53,593 nt of DNA from Erwinia pyrifoliae DSM 12163 (GCF_000026985.1 NC_017390.1:1813692-1867284), one strand, 5' to 3'. Positions 18,614-28,605 are shown, counted from the first letter of the stretch. The notes: generated by a model not told the origin, from the letters alone. A program made the numbers and translations.

Positions 18614-20299
18614 TTGCATAAGGTTTGGTTAAACCGATACCCCGTCGATGTACCGGCAGAGATTAATCCCGATCGTTACGGCTCGCTTATCGACCTGTTT
18701 GAACATGCCGCACTGCGTTACGCCAGGCAAACGGCGTTTATCAATATGGGGCAGAGCCTCTCTTTCAGCCATTTAGACACGCTTAGCCGTTCATTTGCGG
18801 CCTACCTGCAACAGGGGTTGGGTTTGCAGAAAGGCGATCGGGTGGCACTGATGATGCCCAATCTACTGCAATATCCGATCGCCCTGTTCGGTATACTGCG
18901 CGCCGGGATGGTCGTGGTAAACGTCAACCCGCTATATACCCCACGAGAACTCGAACATCAGCTGAAGGATAGCGGTGCCAGCGCCATTGTTATCTTAACC
19001 AATTTTGCCCATACGCTGGAAAGAGTAATGGCCAACAGCGGGGTAAAGCACGTTATCCTTACCAGCCCTGGCGACCAACTTTCAGCCGCAAAAGGGGCGC
19101 TGGTCAACTTTGTGGTTAAGTATATAAAAAAAATGGTGCCGACTTATCATCTGCCCGGGGCGGTCTCTTTTCGCCAGGCGCTGCGAAGTGGCGCACGGAT
19201 GGAATACGCCAAACCGCACATTGTTAATGACGATTTGGCATTTTTGCAATATACCGGCGGTACTACTGGCGTGGCCAAAGGGGCGATGCTGACCCATCGC
19301 AATATGCAGGCTAATCTTGAGCAGACCAAAGCGACCTACGGTTCACTGCTGAAAGCGGGTGAAGAGACCGTAGTAACGGCATTGCCGCTTTACCATATCT
19401 TTGCCCTTACGGTGAACTGTTTGTTGTTTATGGAGCTGGGCGGAGCCAACCTGCTGATAACAAACCCACGCGATATTCCGGCTTTGGTCAAAGAGCTGGG
19501 CAGATATCCGTTCACGGCAATTACCGGTGTCAACACCCTGTTTAACGCGCTACTGAATGATGCGGCATTTAATCGGCTGGATTTCTCCTCGCTTAACCTG
19601 TCAGCAGGCGGCGGTATGGCCGTACAAAAAACGGTTGCCGAGCGTTGGGAGAAACTCACCGGGCACTATCTGCTGGAGGGCTATGGGCTAACGGAGTGTT
19701 CGCCGCTGGTATCGGTCAACCCTTATGATATTCAGCACCACAATGGCAGCATTGGTTTACCCGTGCCCTCTACCGATATTATGCTGGTCGATGACGCCGG
19801 AAACGAAACGGCCGCTGGAGAACCAGGCGAGCTGTGCATCAAAGGGCCTCAGGTCATGTCAGGATACTGGCAGCGCCAGCAGGATACCGAAGAAGTATTA
19901 AAAAATGGATGGCTTCGCAGCGGTGATATTGTTACCGTTGATGAGGAAGGTTTCCTGCGTATTGTCGATCGTAAAAAAGATATGATTCTGGTCTCCGGGT
20001 TTAACGTCTACCCGAATGAAATTGAAGATGTGTTGATGCTGCATCCTAAAGTGGGTGAAGCGGCAGCCATTGGCGTGCCGGATGATGTCGCCGGTGAAAC
20101 GGTGAAAATCTGCGTAGTGAAGAAAGATGCTTCACTGACCGCAGATGAATTGATTGCCCACTGTAGAAATTATCTGACAGGCTACAAAGTTCCCAAAATT
20201 GTTGAATTCCGCAATCAGCTGCCAAAGACCAACGTGGGTAAAATCTTGCGACGCCAACTGCGCGAGGAAGTCACCAGTATGACGCAGCAGTCACGCTGA
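18614..20299 (+). CDS. fadD: Long-chain fatty acid-CoA ligase FadD
   Basis: A 561-residue acyl-CoA synthetase that couples fatty-acid import to activation and feeds beta-oxidation. The ATP/AMP signature [12 protein letters not shown] lies near residue 215 and the FACS motif [20 protein letters not shown] near 430, with the C-terminal lysine region [11 protein letters not shown] chose the TTG at 18614, which is preceded by GAGG at seven bases and gives exactly the E. coli length and start (E. coli fadD also uses TTG); an in-frame ATG at 18581 would add 11 residues. FadR, which represses this gene in E. coli, is encoded at 26 kb in this window. Confidence 0.95.
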   Translation: MHKVWLNRYPVDVPAEINPDRYGSLIDLFEHAALRYARQTAFINMGQSLSFSHLDTLSRSFAAYLQQGLGLQKGDRVALMMPNLLQYPIALFGILRAGMVVVNVNPLYTPRELEHQLKDSGASAIVILTNFAHTLERVMANSGVKHVILTSPGDQLSAAKGALVNFVVKYIKKMVPTYHLPGAVSFRQALRSGARMEYAKPHIVNDDLAFLQYTGGTTGVAKGAMLTHRNMQANLEQTKATYGSLLKAGEETVVTALPLYHIFALTVNCLLFMELGGANLLITNPRDIPALVKELGRYPFTAITGVNTLFNALLNDAAFNRLDFSSLNLSAGGGMAVQKTVAERWEKLTGHYLLEGYGLTECSPLVSVNPYDIQHHNGSIGLPVPSTDIMLVDDAGNETAAGEPGELCIKGPQVMSGYWQRQQDTEEVLKNGWLRSGDIVTVDEEGFLRIVDRKKDMILVSGFNVYPNEIEDVLMLHPKVGEAAAIGVPDDVAGETVKICVVKKDASLTADELIAHCRNYLTGYKVPKIVEFRNQLPKTNVGKILRRQLREEVTSMTQQSR

Positions 20300-20328
20300 T
20301 GCCCCTGAGGCGCTTGCCTTGACATACT

Positions 20329-20347
20329 ATGCCGGGCCGCCCGGCAT
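20329..20347 (+). terminator. Hairpin after fadD
   Basis: Stem ATGCCGGG / CCCGGCAT with a CCG loop, 30 bases after fadD. Followed by only GTTT, so a weak terminator at best. Confidence 0.4.
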
Positions 20348-20409
20348 GTTTACTCTGCACTTACCATTGACCACCGCAACGACCCGGCCGGTGACGAGAG
20401 AATACTAAC

Positions 20410-21531
20410 TTGAATTACACCATGATCACCACGAACGCAGCGCTTTCCGACGTTTGCCTGCGCGCGCGCCGGGTTCCGGCGCTGGCGCTGGACACTGAAT
20501 TTGTTCGTACCCGTACTTACTACCCCCGTCTGGGGTTGATCCAGCTTTACGATGGAGAGACTATCTCTCTGATTGATCCACTTCCCATTACCGACTGGAC
20601 TCCCTTCAGAGATCTGCTGTTGGATCAGCAGGTCATAAAATACCTGCATGCCGGGAGCGAGGATCTGGAAGTTTTTCAGCATGAATTTGGCGTGCTGCCG
20701 CAGCCAATGATTGATACGCAGATCCTCGCGGCATTTAGTGGGCGTCCCTTATCCTGCGGTTTTGCCACTATCGTTGAATCCTTTACCGGCATCGCGCTGG
20801 ATAAAAGTGAATCGCGCACCGACTGGCTTGCACGACCATTGAGTGAAAAGCAGTGCCGGTATGCGGCTGCCGATGTGTTCTATTTACTGCCCATTGCCAG
20901 TAAGCTGGTAGACGAAACCGAAGCGGCAGGTCAGATGGCCGCTGCGCTTGATGAGTGTCGTTTGCTCTGTCAGCGCCGCACCAGCGTACTGAAACCACAA
21001 GAAGCCTACCGGGAAATCACTAACGCCTGGCAGTTACGCCCACAGCAGCTGGCGGCATTGCGCCTGATGGCCGCATGGCGACTGGAAATAGCGCGTGAAA
21101 AGGATATGGCGGTAAACTTTGTCGTTCGTGAAGAGAATCTGTGGAAGGTTGCACGCTTTATGCCCGGCACCCTGGGAGAACTGGATCACTTAGGGTTATC
21201 AGGGCAGGAGATTCGTTTTCACGGCAATGCGCTGTTGAAGATGGTTGCCAAGGCGAAGGCGTTGGAGGAGGAACAGTTACCGCCACCTGTAGCCAACCTT
21301 ATTGACTATCCACGTTATAAGCAGATATTTAAGAGCCTTAAAGAACTGGTAGCCGAAACGGCGGAGCGTCACGGCGTCAGTCAGGAGCTGTTAGCATCAA
21401 GGCGTCAGATAAATCAGCTATTAAACTGGCACTGGCAACTCAAACCTCAGCAGGGGAAACCTGAACTGGTTGACGGCTGGCGTGGCGTTCTGTTGGACGC
21501 AGGTATTGCCGAGATCCTCGCGGCAGACTGA
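20410..21531 (+). CDS. rnd: Ribonuclease D
   Basis: A 373-residue 3'-5' exoribonuclease acting in tRNA 3' maturation. The DEDD exonuclease domain (about 1-180) shows ALDTEFVRTRTYYPRLGLIQ (Exo I, D and E), LHAGSEDLEVF (Exo II) and the Exo III region YAAADVFYLLPI. HRDC domains follow (ITNAWQLRPQQLAALRLM). The start is TTG 20410, giving MNYTMITT; E. coli rnd is known to start with UUG, so the rare start appears conserved. It is convergent with minE, a junction different from E. coli where rnd and min are far apart. Confidence 0.95.
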   Translation: MNYTMITTNAALSDVCLRARRVPALALDTEFVRTRTYYPRLGLIQLYDGETISLIDPLPITDWTPFRDLLLDQQVIKYLHAGSEDLEVFQHEFGVLPQPMIDTQILAAFSGRPLSCGFATIVESFTGIALDKSESRTDWLARPLSEKQCRYAAADVFYLLPIASKLVDETEAAGQMAAALDECRLLCQRRTSVLKPQEAYREITNAWQLRPQQLAALRLMAAWRLEIAREKDMAVNFVVREENLWKVARFMPGTLGELDHLGLSGQEIRFHGNALLKMVAKAKALEEEQLPPPVANLIDYPRYKQIFKSLKELVAETAERHGVSQELLASRRQINQLLNWHWQLKPQQGKPELVDGWRGVLLDAGIAEILAAD

Positions 21532-21539
21532 TTAAACAA

Positions 21540-21567
21540 ACATCCCCCTGCACAGGCAGGGGGATGT
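21540..21567. terminator. Terminator hairpin between convergent rnd and minE
   Basis: Perfect 12-bp stem ACATCCCCCTGC / GCAGGGGGATGT with an ACAG loop, lying between the rnd and minE stops. T runs are short, A/T flanks on both sides suggest bidirectional use. Confidence 0.75.
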
Positions 21568-21583
21568 TATGAGCAGGAAGAGA

Positions 21584-21859
21584 TCATTTATGCATTTCTT
21601 CCGCTTCTGTTTCAGGCAGCGTGACGTTCAACTCCAGAATGGAAATATCATCATCTTTTTGATCCAGCTTTACGCTCAACATGTCTGGATCAATTTTCAC
21701 GTATTTACAAATCACTTCCAAAATGTCCCTTTTCAGCTGGGGCAGGTAGTGGGGCTCGCAGTCGCCCCTTCTGCGTTCCGCCACGATGATCTGTAGCCGT
21801 TCCTTGGCTATATTGGCTGTGCTCTTTTTTCGGGATAAAAAGAAATCGAGTAAGGCCAT
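21584..21859 (-). CDS. minE: Cell division topological specificity factor MinE
   Basis: A 91-residue MinE. The N-terminus [20 protein letters not shown] combines the membrane-targeting sequence and the MinD-binding contact helix; the rest is the dimerisation domain ([19 protein letters not shown]). MinE stimulates MinD ATPase and drives the pole-to-pole oscillation that keeps MinC away from midcell. Last gene of minCDE, starting 3 bases after the minD stop. Confidence 0.97.
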   Translation of the reverse strand: MALLDFFLSRKKSTANIAKERLQIIVAERRRGDCEPHYLPQLKRDILEVICKYVKIDPDMLSVKLDQKDDDISILELNVTLPETEAEEMHK

Positions 21860-21862
21860 GGT

Positions 21863-22675
21863 TTATCCCCCAAACAGGCGTTTCAGGAAACCCTTCTTCT
21901 CTTCTTCAATGAAGCGGAAGGGACGATCTTCTCCAAGCAGGCGGTCGACGGTATCAGCGTAAGCTTTACCTGCATCTGATTCAGCATCAAGGATAACCGG
22001 CTCCCCCTGGTTCGATGCGCGTAACACTGACTGGTCTTCAGGAATGACGCCAGCCAGAGGAATACGCAGTATCTCCAACACGTCTTCCATGCTGAGCATG
22101 TCACCACGATTGACCCGGCCCGGATTATAACGCGTCAGTAACAGATGCTCTTTAATCGCCTCTTCCCCGTTCTCTGCCCGACGGGACTTGGAAGACAGAA
22201 TGCCCAGGATGCGGTCAGAGTCACGTACCGAAGAGACTTCCGGATTAGTGGTGATAATGGCCTCATCAGCAAAATAAAGCGCCATCAGCGCACCCGTTTC
22301 GATTCCGGCTGGTGAGTCGCAAACGATGAAGTCGAAATCCATTTTGCCAAGATCGTTTAATACTTTCTCCACGCCATCCCGGGTCAGCGCGTCTTTATCG
22401 CGGGTCTGCGATGCAGGAAGAATAAAGAGATTCTCTGTGCGTTTGTCTTTGATCAGTGCTTGATTGAGAGTGGCATCGCCCTGAATCACGTTCACAAAGT
22501 CATAGACGACGCGGCGCTCACAGCCCATGATCAGATCGAGGTTACGCAGACCGATATCAAAATCGATAACAACGGTTTTTTTACCTTTCTGTGCCAGACC
22601 GGTAGCGATGGCCGCGCTGGACGTAGTTTTACCTACGCCTCCCTTACCCGATGTAACAACAATTATGCGTGCCAT
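21863..22675 (-). CDS. minD: Septum site-determining ATPase MinD
   Basis: A 270-residue ParA/MinD ATPase. The deviant Walker A is GKGGVGKTT with Lys11 and Lys16; switch regions include IDFDIGLRNLD and CDSPAGIETGA. The C-terminal amphipathic membrane-targeting helix is present as EEEKKGFLKRLFGG. ATP-bound MinD dimers sit on the membrane and recruit MinC or MinE. Middle gene of the min operon; appears nearly identical to E. coli MinD. Confidence 0.98.
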   Translation of the reverse strand: MARIIVVTSGKGGVGKTTSSAAIATGLAQKGKKTVVIDFDIGLRNLDLIMGCERRVVYDFVNVIQGDATLNQALIKDKRTENLFILPASQTRDKDALTRDGVEKVLNDLGKMDFDFIVCDSPAGIETGALMALYFADEAIITTNPEVSSVRDSDRILGILSSKSRRAENGEEAIKEHLLLTRYNPGRVNRGDMLSMEDVLEILRIPLAGVIPEDQSVLRASNQGEPVILDAESDAGKAYADTVDRLLGEDRPFRFIEEEKKGFLKRLFGG

Positions 22676-22716
22676 ATAGTAATTTCCTTGAAAAAGAAAA
22701 AGCTGTTGAGCATGGC

Positions 22717-23409
22717 TCAGTTCAATGTCTGTATAGTCAATGCGCCGTCTTTAAGACAAAGACGCGACGCTTTGCCGAAATACTCAGCCGGGATCTGGTC
22801 CATAATCCAGTAATTCCCGGCAATAGATACCAGCTCTGCGGTTAAACTGGTACAAAAAATCTGACAATTCTTATCGCCACTTGCTCCAGCCAGAGCGCGT
22901 CCGCGCAACATGCCATAAATATGAATGTTGCCGTCAGCAATCAGTTCAGCGCCCGCACTGACACTGTTGGTGACAATAAGATCGCAATCTTTAGCGTAAA
23001 TTTGCTGGCCGGAACGTACGGGAGAAGAAATAAGCCGCGTTTTAACCACCGCCAGCTCAGTCGAAGTGGCTACAGGGGGAATATCGATGTTATTTTTGTG
23101 CTCTTTGCCTTCATTTAGCACCGGCAGGCCAGAACGCGTGATGATGCGCTTTAGCTGTTCATCTTTGCAGCCGCTAATGCCAACAATGAACAAGCCGGAC
23201 TCCAGAATGGCCTGCTGCATCTGCCGCCAATTTACTTCACTGGTCAGGTTTGCAACATTGACTACCACTGGCGCGTTTTTCAGAAAAGCAGGCGCCTGAC
23301 TGACCTTTTCCTCAAGTGCTTTGCGCACGATTGCGGGGTCGGTATGATGTAAATGAATAACCGACAGCGTAAAATTGCTGCCTTTCAACTCGATTGACGA
23401 TTGTGACAT
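22717..23409 (-). CDS. minC: Septum site-determining protein MinC
   Basis: A 230-residue FtsZ-assembly inhibitor. The N-terminal domain (about 1-110) acts on FtsZ; a linker rich in Val/Ser ([15 protein letters not shown]) leads to the C-terminal beta-helix (about 125-230, [31 protein letters not shown]) that dimerises and binds MinD. First gene of minCDE, 41 bases before minD; the 23410-23563 interval holds the divergent promoters of minC and ycgL. Confidence 0.97.
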   Translation of the reverse strand: MSQSSIELKGSNFTLSVIHLHHTDPAIVRKALEEKVSQAPAFLKNAPVVVNVANLTSEVNWRQMQQAILESGLFIVGISGCKDEQLKRIITRSGLPVLNEGKEHKNNIDIPPVATSTELAVVKTRLISSPVRSGQQIYAKDCDLIVTNSVSAGAELIADGNIHIYGMLRGRALAGASGDKNCQIFCTSLTAELVSIAGNYWIMDQIPAEYFGKASRLCLKDGALTIQTLN

Positions 23410-23563
23410 CTGTCCCGCTTTGTCCTGTTATTTCTCATCCCGGACAAATTTACGCCACTTTATGGCGTAACACCCAGCCAGGTAATATTTAGAAGTTCTG
23501 CAAGCATGTTATAGTTACTGTTATATTCAGGCAAGCCAACATCGGTTTAATTCGAGTAAAAAC

Positions 23564-23839
23564 ATGTTTTGTGTGATCTATAGAAGTCCTCAACGTGACC
23601 AAACCTATCTTTATGTAGAGAAAAAAGACGATTTTTCTCGCGTACCCGAAGCCCTACTCAAGGGGTTCGGAAAACCCAGACTGGCGATGATACTGCCGCT
23701 TGACGGCAGCAAAAAGCTGGTAGGTGCAGACATTGAAAAAGTGAAAACGGCGCTACAAGATGATGGCTTTTATTTACAGTTACCGCCGCCGCCAGAGAGC
23801 TTGCTTAAGATACATCTTAATGGCGTGGTAAAAGATTAG
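23564..23839 (+). CDS. ycgL: YcgL domain protein
   Basis: A 91-residue protein of the YcgL family (DUF709), with the conserved opening [20 protein letters not shown] and [12 protein letters not shown] near the end. A small cytoplasmic alpha/beta protein; biochemical function not established. Divergent from minC as in E. coli, and followed by a 314-base gap before ycgM. Confidence 0.93.
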   Translation: MFCVIYRSPQRDQTYLYVEKKDDFSRVPEALLKGFGKPRLAMILPLDGSKKLVGADIEKVKTALQDDGFYLQLPPPPESLLKIHLNGVVKD

Positions 23840-24153
23840 TTAGGAATTATCTGTGTCCCTGTCTCCGCCGAGATCAAATAACGCTTTCTTATTAAATTCA
23901 AAATTTGCCGGCGGGTATAGCAATTAATGAGTGGCAGCCCGAAGCTGCCCTCTTTGTGTATGACTGACCTAAGCCTGATGCCGGGCTGTAATGTTGGCGC
24001 ATTTCATCGCAATTTCCGTTCAGTACATTCGGAGTAATGACTGAAGCGAATATCCTTAAGGCACGGGATTGCGTCTGACCTGTCACCAGGGCATGCTTCA
24101 AATTCGCGTCGGTATCAAGCCGGCAGTGTTTATCAAACAGGCAGGGGAACAGC
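23840..24153. other. Intergenic region between ycgL and ycgM
   Basis: No gene with support. A hairpin GGCAGC-CCGAA-GCTGCC lies at 23933-23949. The minus strand has an open frame of 85 codons (23898-24155) covering almost the whole gap and starting opposite the ycgM start codon; composition and lack of a recognisable family make it doubtful. Confidence 0.4.
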
Positions 24154-24813
24154 ATGTATCAGCACCATAACTGGCAGGGCGCATTGTTGGATTTTCCGGT
24201 AAGCAAAGTGGTTTGCGTTGGCAGTAACTATGCGAAACACATCGAAGAGATGGGAGGTGCCATCCCGTCTGAGCCAGTACTGTTTATCAAGCCGGAAACG
24301 GCGATTTGCGATCTCCGCCAGCCACTGTCTGTTCCGCAGGGTCTCGGTGCCGTACATCACGAAATTGAACTTGCGGTGCTCATAGGCTCTACGCTTAAAC
24401 AGGCAAGTGAACAGCATGTTGCGCAGGCAATTGCAGGTTATGGTATCGCGCTCGATCTCACCCTTCGTGAGGTGCAGGCCGGATGTAAGCAGGCCGGGCA
24501 GCCATGGGAAAAGGCCAAAGGGTTTGATAACTCTTGCCCGATGTCAGGCTTTATCCCGGTAAGCGAGTTTCAAGACGATCCCCAGAACGTAGAGCTGAAA
24601 CTGACTGTTAATGGCGAAGTTCGTCAGCAGGGGAGGACCGCCGGGATGATCCACAAGATCCTGCCGTTAATTGTCTATATGAGTCGCTATTTCACCTTGC
24701 GCGCCGGTGACGTTATCCTAACCGGAACGCCGGAGGGCGTTGGCCCGATGCAGTCTGGTGACAAACTGGCGCTTTCTCTGGGCGGGCGCACGGTATCAAC
24801 CCGCGTGCTGTAA
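24154..24813 (+). CDS. ycgM: Fumarylacetoacetate hydrolase family protein YcgM
   Basis: A 219-residue FAH-domain protein matching E. coli YcgM. Metal-binding acidic residues are visible in GAVHHEIELAVLIG (HHE..E) and ALDLTLREVQ, with the family motif ILTGTPEGVGPM near the C-terminus. Related enzymes act as acylpyruvate hydrolases or oxaloacetate decarboxylases; the substrate is not certain here. Followed by ycgN after 63 bases. Confidence 0.92.
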   Translation: MYQHHNWQGALLDFPVSKVVCVGSNYAKHIEEMGGAIPSEPVLFIKPETAICDLRQPLSVPQGLGAVHHEIELAVLIGSTLKQASEQHVAQAIAGYGIALDLTLREVQAGCKQAGQPWEKAKGFDNSCPMSGFIPVSEFQDDPQNVELKLTVNGEVRQQGRTAGMIHKILPLIVYMSRYFTLRAGDVILTGTPEGVGPMQSGDKLALSLGGRTVSTRVL

Positions 24814-24876
24814 AGCTTGCATCTTACGCCCAAACCCCTTATAAGGTGCGGGTTTTTACTTTTACCGGACGCGAAC

Positions 24877-25326
24877 ATGACTGAGAACCCTTTCTGGCAG
24901 CGTAAAACGCTGGAACAAATGAGCGATGAGGAATGGGAATCCTTATGTGATGGTTGTGGTCAATGCTGTCTGAATAAATTGCAGGACGCTGACACAGATG
25001 AGATCTACTTCACCAACGTGGCCTGCAACCAGCTCAATATTAAAACCTGCCAGTGCCGTCATTATGAGCAGCGTTTCGAATTAGAAGAGGATTGCATTAA
25101 GCTTACCCGGGAAAATTTGCCGACTTTCCAGTGGCTGCCGCCAAGTTGTGCTTATCGCGTTCTCGCTGAAGGTAAGTCGTTGCCGCCCTGGCATCCGTTG
25201 CGCAGCGGATCGCGTGCGCACATGCATGCCGCGCGCATTTCAGTGCGCCACATCGCGGTGCATGAAAGCGAAGTTGTTGACTGGGAAGAGCACATTATCA
25301 ACCGTCCACGCTGGTACGGTAAATAA
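24877..25326 (+). CDS. ycgN: YcgN family cysteine-cluster protein
   Basis: A 149-residue protein of the UPF0260/YkgJ-type putative metal-binding family. Cysteine-rich motifs are [20 protein letters not shown] and [10 protein letters not shown], probably binding zinc or an iron-sulfur cluster. Start set at ATG 24877 ([15 protein letters not shown]), which aligns with the E. coli protein; an upstream in-frame start would add about 20 unrelated residues. Co-directional with ycgM and convergent with dsbB. Confidence 0.93.
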   Translation: MTENPFWQRKTLEQMSDEEWESLCDGCGQCCLNKLQDADTDEIYFTNVACNQLNIKTCQCRHYEQRFELEEDCIKLTRENLPTFQWLPPSCAYRVLAEGKSLPPWHPLRSGSRAHMHAARISVRHIAVHESEVVDWEEHIINRPRWYGK

Positions 25327-25381
25327 TTATTTCAATATACGGGGTTGGCACAGCAGCGGCAGAGCTTGTCACAGGAATGGG

Positions 25382-25411
25382 TAAAAACGAGGGCCAGTCA
25401 TCGCTGGCCCT
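25382..25411 (-). terminator. Rho-independent terminator of dsbB
   Basis: On the minus strand an 8-bp stem AGGGCCAG / CTGGCCCT with a CGATGA loop is followed by CGTTTTTAC, starting 9 bases after the dsbB stop. Confidence 0.85.
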
Positions 25412-25419
25412 GATTGTCT

Positions 25420-25950
25420 TCAGCGCGAGAACAGATCGCGTCTTTTGGCGGTAAATGCCTGAGCGATCAGCACCAGTACGGCGACCAGCAGGTAGGCAGC
25501 GAAGACCCCCAACAACCACTGAGGCATAGAAAGCGTCAGAAACGACCAGGATTTCACCGCGCAGTCACCGCTGGCAACAAACACCGACGGTAACCATTTA
25601 TCCAGTGGCAACCAGGAAGGGAAGCGAGCTGCAAAATCACAGGTGACAAACGGGGAGGGATGCAGCTGAATCATGGTGTGTTCCCTTGCCAGACGAAGGC
25701 CTTGCCACGCGCTGTAAAGCCATATCAGAATAGCTCCCCAGCGTAACGGGGTCTTTGGCGCAACGGCACCAACAAGAGCCGCTCCCATGATGCCAAACAG
25801 AGCACAGCGCTCATAAATACACATTACGCAGGGTGGAAGCTGCATAACATGTTGGAAATAAAGAGCGCTCATTTCCAGAGCAAAAGCGGTCAGGGCTAAC
25901 AAAAGCCATGCTCCCCGGCCCTGAGAGCAGCGATTAAGGTATCTCAACAT
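25420..25950 (-). CDS. dsbB: Disulfide bond formation protein DsbB
   Basis: A 176-residue inner-membrane quinone reductase that reoxidises DsbA. Four membrane helices and both redox pairs are present: Cys41-Cys44 ([11 protein letters not shown]) and Cys104-Cys130 ([17 protein letters not shown]), numbering equal to E. coli DsbB. I placed the start at 25950 ([15 protein letters not shown]); the frame is open upstream to 26106 but that part has no family similarity. In E. coli nhaB lies between dsbB and fadR; here it is absent and 302 bases separate the two divergent genes. Confidence 0.95.
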   Translation of the reverse strand: MLRYLNRCSQGRGAWLLLALTAFALEMSALYFQHVMQLPPCVMCIYERCALFGIMGAALVGAVAPKTPLRWGAILIWLYSAWQGLRLAREHTMIQLHPSPFVTCDFAARFPSWLPLDKWLPSVFVASGDCAVKSWSFLTLSMPQWLLGVFAAYLLVAVLVLIAQAFTAKRRDLFSR

Positions 25951-26210
25951 GAATCTGTCCGTGTAAGAGGCGTTTACCCGGCAGTTTAAACCAAAAGTGG
26001 CTGCGTGCCACCCTACCAGCAAGAAATATAGGCATGAAAAATACTTAAACAGTCCCACAGCAGCATTATTACCTGCATAAATACACTCACCCTGCGGACG
26101 AGTCATTGGGCAAGAGCCATCCTGATAAACAGAAATCTAGCTGATTTTTGCCTGCGATCTCCTTTTGGCTGCATGGCTGGCTAGGTGATGCCAGGGGCCT
26201 CTGCTATGAT

Positions 26211-26219
26211 TGGTATAAT
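26211..26219 (+). promoter_or_regulatory. Extended -10 promoter element for fadR
   Basis: TGGTATAAT, a perfect -10 with a TGn extension, 34 bases before the fadR start. No good -35 is seen. The rest of the 25951-26252 gap shows nothing else that I can identify. Confidence 0.55.
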
Positions 26220-26252
26220 TCTCAGTTATAAACGCAACGGAAATATAACGCT

Positions 26253-26969
26253 ATGGTCATTAAGGCGCAGAGCCCGGCGGGTTTCGCGGAAGAGTATATT
26301 ATTGAAAGCATCTGGAACAGTCGTTTCCCTCCGGGGTCGATTCTCCCCGCTGAACGCGAACTCTCCGAACTGATAGGCGTTACCCGAACCACGTTGCGTG
26401 AAGTTCTGCAGCGACTGGCGCGTGATGGATGGCTTACCATACAACATGGAAAGCCAACAAAAGTGAATAACTTTTGGGAAACCTCCGGCTTAAGTATTCT
26501 TGAAACGCTGGCGCGACTTGACCACGACAGCGTGCCACAGCTTATCGATAACCTGTTGTCCGTTCGTACCAATATCTCCTCAATCTTCATTCGCCGTGCT
26601 ATTCGAACCTATCCGGATAAAGCGCGTGAGGTTCTGGAGACGGCAAGGCAGGTTGAAGACCATGCAGTGGCTTATACCGATCTCGACTACAGCATTTTTC
26701 GCGGGTTGGCGTTTGCCTCCGGCAATCCGATTTATGGCCTTATTATTAATGGGTTAAAGGGGCTGTACACTCGCGTAGGTCGTCACTACTTCTCGAATCC
26801 CGAGGCGCGCCGACAGGCTCAAACATTTTACCAGCAGTTGCTGAATATTCTGAATACTCAACAACATGAATTGATTGTTGACTGCGTCAGGGATTATGGC
26901 CGTCGAAGCGGTGAGATCTGGCACAGTATGCAGGTCAGTATGCCAACCGACATGCCACGGGGGAGCTGA
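26253..26969 (+). CDS. fadR: Fatty acid metabolism regulator FadR
   Basis: A 238-residue GntR-family regulator. The N-terminal winged helix-turn-helix (about 1-75) includes [20 protein letters not shown] and the wing [15 protein letters not shown], nearly identical to E. coli. The C-terminal FCD-like acyl-CoA-binding domain carries [20 protein letters not shown]. FadR represses fad genes such as fadD (also in this window) and activates fabA/fabB; long-chain acyl-CoA releases it from DNA. Confidence 0.97.
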   Translation: MVIKAQSPAGFAEEYIIESIWNSRFPPGSILPAERELSELIGVTRTTLREVLQRLARDGWLTIQHGKPTKVNNFWETSGLSILETLARLDHDSVPQLIDNLLSVRTNISSIFIRRAIRTYPDKAREVLETARQVEDHAVAYTDLDYSIFRGLAFASGNPIYGLIINGLKGLYTRVGRHYFSNPEARRQAQTFYQQLLNILNTQQHELIVDCVRDYGRRSGEIWHSMQVSMPTDMPRGS

Positions 26970-26988
26970 CGGTCGTGATGCAAAGTGC

Positions 26989-27022
26989 CTGAAGGGCGAG
27001 CAGCCAGCCACTCGCCCTTCAG
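26989..27022. terminator. Terminator hairpin between convergent fadR and ycgB
   Basis: Perfect 12-bp inverted repeat CTGAAGGGCGAG / CTCGCCCTTCAG with a 10-base loop, between the two stop codons. No long T run on either strand. Confidence 0.6.
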
Positions 27023-27066
27023 TTGATCAGGTTTAGCCTGTCAGGTGCCGCCGTGAGACCGCCAGG

Positions 27067-28605
27067 TCAGATAACGGTTCCGAGGCGTGGAGGGCAGCGG
27101 TCAAGGATCTCAACGCTGCCATCTTCATTACGCTGTTCAAGCTTAACGTCAAAGCCCCACAGCCGATGCACATGTTTTAACACCTCACGTCGGCTGTTAT
27201 CCAGAGGCGCCCGCTTGTGCGGCACATAACGCAACGTCAGCGATCGGTCACCACGTAAATCCACGTCATAGACCTGAATATTGGGTTCAAGATTGCTCAG
27301 GTTGTACTGATCGGAGAGCTGTTGGCGAATTTTCCTATAACCAGCTTCATCATGAATAGCCGCTATTTCCAGGAAGTTATTACGGTCGTCATCCATCACG
27401 GTAAACAGGCGTAAGTCGCGCATGACTTTTGGCGACAGGAACTGGCTGATAAAACTCTCATCTTTAAACTCGCGCATGGCGAAGTGCAGAGTATCCAGCC
27501 AGTCTGAACCCGCGATATCCGGGAACCAGTGGCGATCTTCTTCGGTAGGATGCTGGCAGATGCGTTTAATATCCTGAAACATGGCGAAACCCAACGCATA
27601 AGGGTTTATGCCGTTATACCACTGACTGTTATACGGTGGCTGGAATACGACGTTGGTATGACTGTGCAAAAACTCCAGCATAAAGCGCTCGGTCACTTTC
27701 CCTTCATCGTACAGATGGTTAAGGATCGTGTAATGCCAGAAGGTCGCCCAGCCCTCATTCATCACCTGAGTCTGTTTCTGTGGATAGAAATACTGGCTGA
27801 CTTTGCGGACTATACGCAAGCATTCCCGCTGCCAGGGTTCGAGCAGGGGGGCATTTTTCTCCATGAAGTAGAGCAAGTTTTCCTGCGGCTCTGCCGGATA
27901 ACGTGCGCTGGCTAAATGAGCTTCTTCATGTTCACGTCGCGGCAGGGTGCGCCACAGCATGTTCACCTGACTTTGCAGATACTCCTCACGGCTGTGTTGC
28001 CGCGCTTTCTCTTCCTGTAATGAAATTTTTTGCGGGCGTTTGTAGCGGTCAACGCCGTAATTCATCAGGGCATGGCAGGAGTCCAGCAAACGTTCCACCT
28101 GTTCAACACCATAACGCTCTTCACACTGTGATATGTAGTTTCGGGCGAAAATAAGATAATCGACGATCGAACCTGCATCGGTCCAGGTGCGGAAAAGGTA
28201 GTTGTTTTTAAAAAACGAGTTATGACCATAGCAGGCGTGCGCTATCACCAACGCCTGCATGGTCATGGTGTTCTCTTCCATCAGATAGGCGATACAGGGA
28301 TTAGAGTTGATCACGATCTCATACGCCAGCCCCTGTTGGCCATGTTTATAGCGCTGCTCTGTTTCAATAAATTTCTTGCCGAATGACCAGTGAGCATAAT
28401 TGATTGGCATACCGACGCTTGAATAGGCATCCATCATTTGCTCAGAGGTAATCAGCTCGATTTGGTGGGGATAGGTTTCCAGCCGGTAGGATTTGGCGAC
28501 GCGGTCGATCTCCTTGAGGTAAACGTCAAGCAATTCAAAGGTCCAGTCCGGTCCGTCATTGAGTCGTTGATTGTCCTCAACCGGCAGATCAAAAAAGGTG
28601 GTCAT
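27067..28605 (-). CDS. ycgB: SpoVR family protein YcgB
   Basis: A 512-residue SpoVR-like protein (E. coli YcgB has 510). Recognisable blocks include YGHNSFFKNNYLF, MNEGWATFWHYTILN and NPYALGFAMFQDIKRIC; the conserved His/Glu residues in NEGWATFWH suggest a metal site, but the activity is unproven. In E. coli it belongs to the RpoS regulon, often linked to yeaG-yeaH, which also occur in this window. Convergent with fadR. Confidence 0.94.
   Translation of the reverse strand: MTTFFDLPVEDNQRLNDGPDWTFELLDVYLKEIDRVAKSYRLETYPHQIELITSEQMMDAYSSVGMPINYAHWSFGKKFIETEQRYKHGQQGLAYEIVINSNPCIAYLMEENTMTMQALVIAHACYGHNSFFKNNYLFRTWTDAGSIVDYLIFARNYISQCEERYGVEQVERLLDSCHALMNYGVDRYKRPQKISLQEEKARQHSREEYLQSQVNMLWRTLPRREHEEAHLASARYPAEPQENLLYFMEKNAPLLEPWQRECLRIVRKVSQYFYPQKQTQVMNEGWATFWHYTILNHLYDEGKVTERFMLEFLHSHTNVVFQPPYNSQWYNGINPYALGFAMFQDIKRICQHPTEEDRHWFPDIAGSDWLDTLHFAMREFKDESFISQFLSPKVMRDLRLFTVMDDDRNNFLEIAAIHDEAGYRKIRQQLSDQYNLSNLEPNIQVYDVDLRGDRSLTLRYVPHKRAPLDNSRREVLKHVHRLWGFDVKLEQRNEDGSVEILDRCPPRLGTVI

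Noticed and set aside
25951..26106. N-terminal extension of dsbB
   Set aside because: Open frame, but residues show no DsbB similarity and the conserved start with correct cysteine numbering is at 25950.
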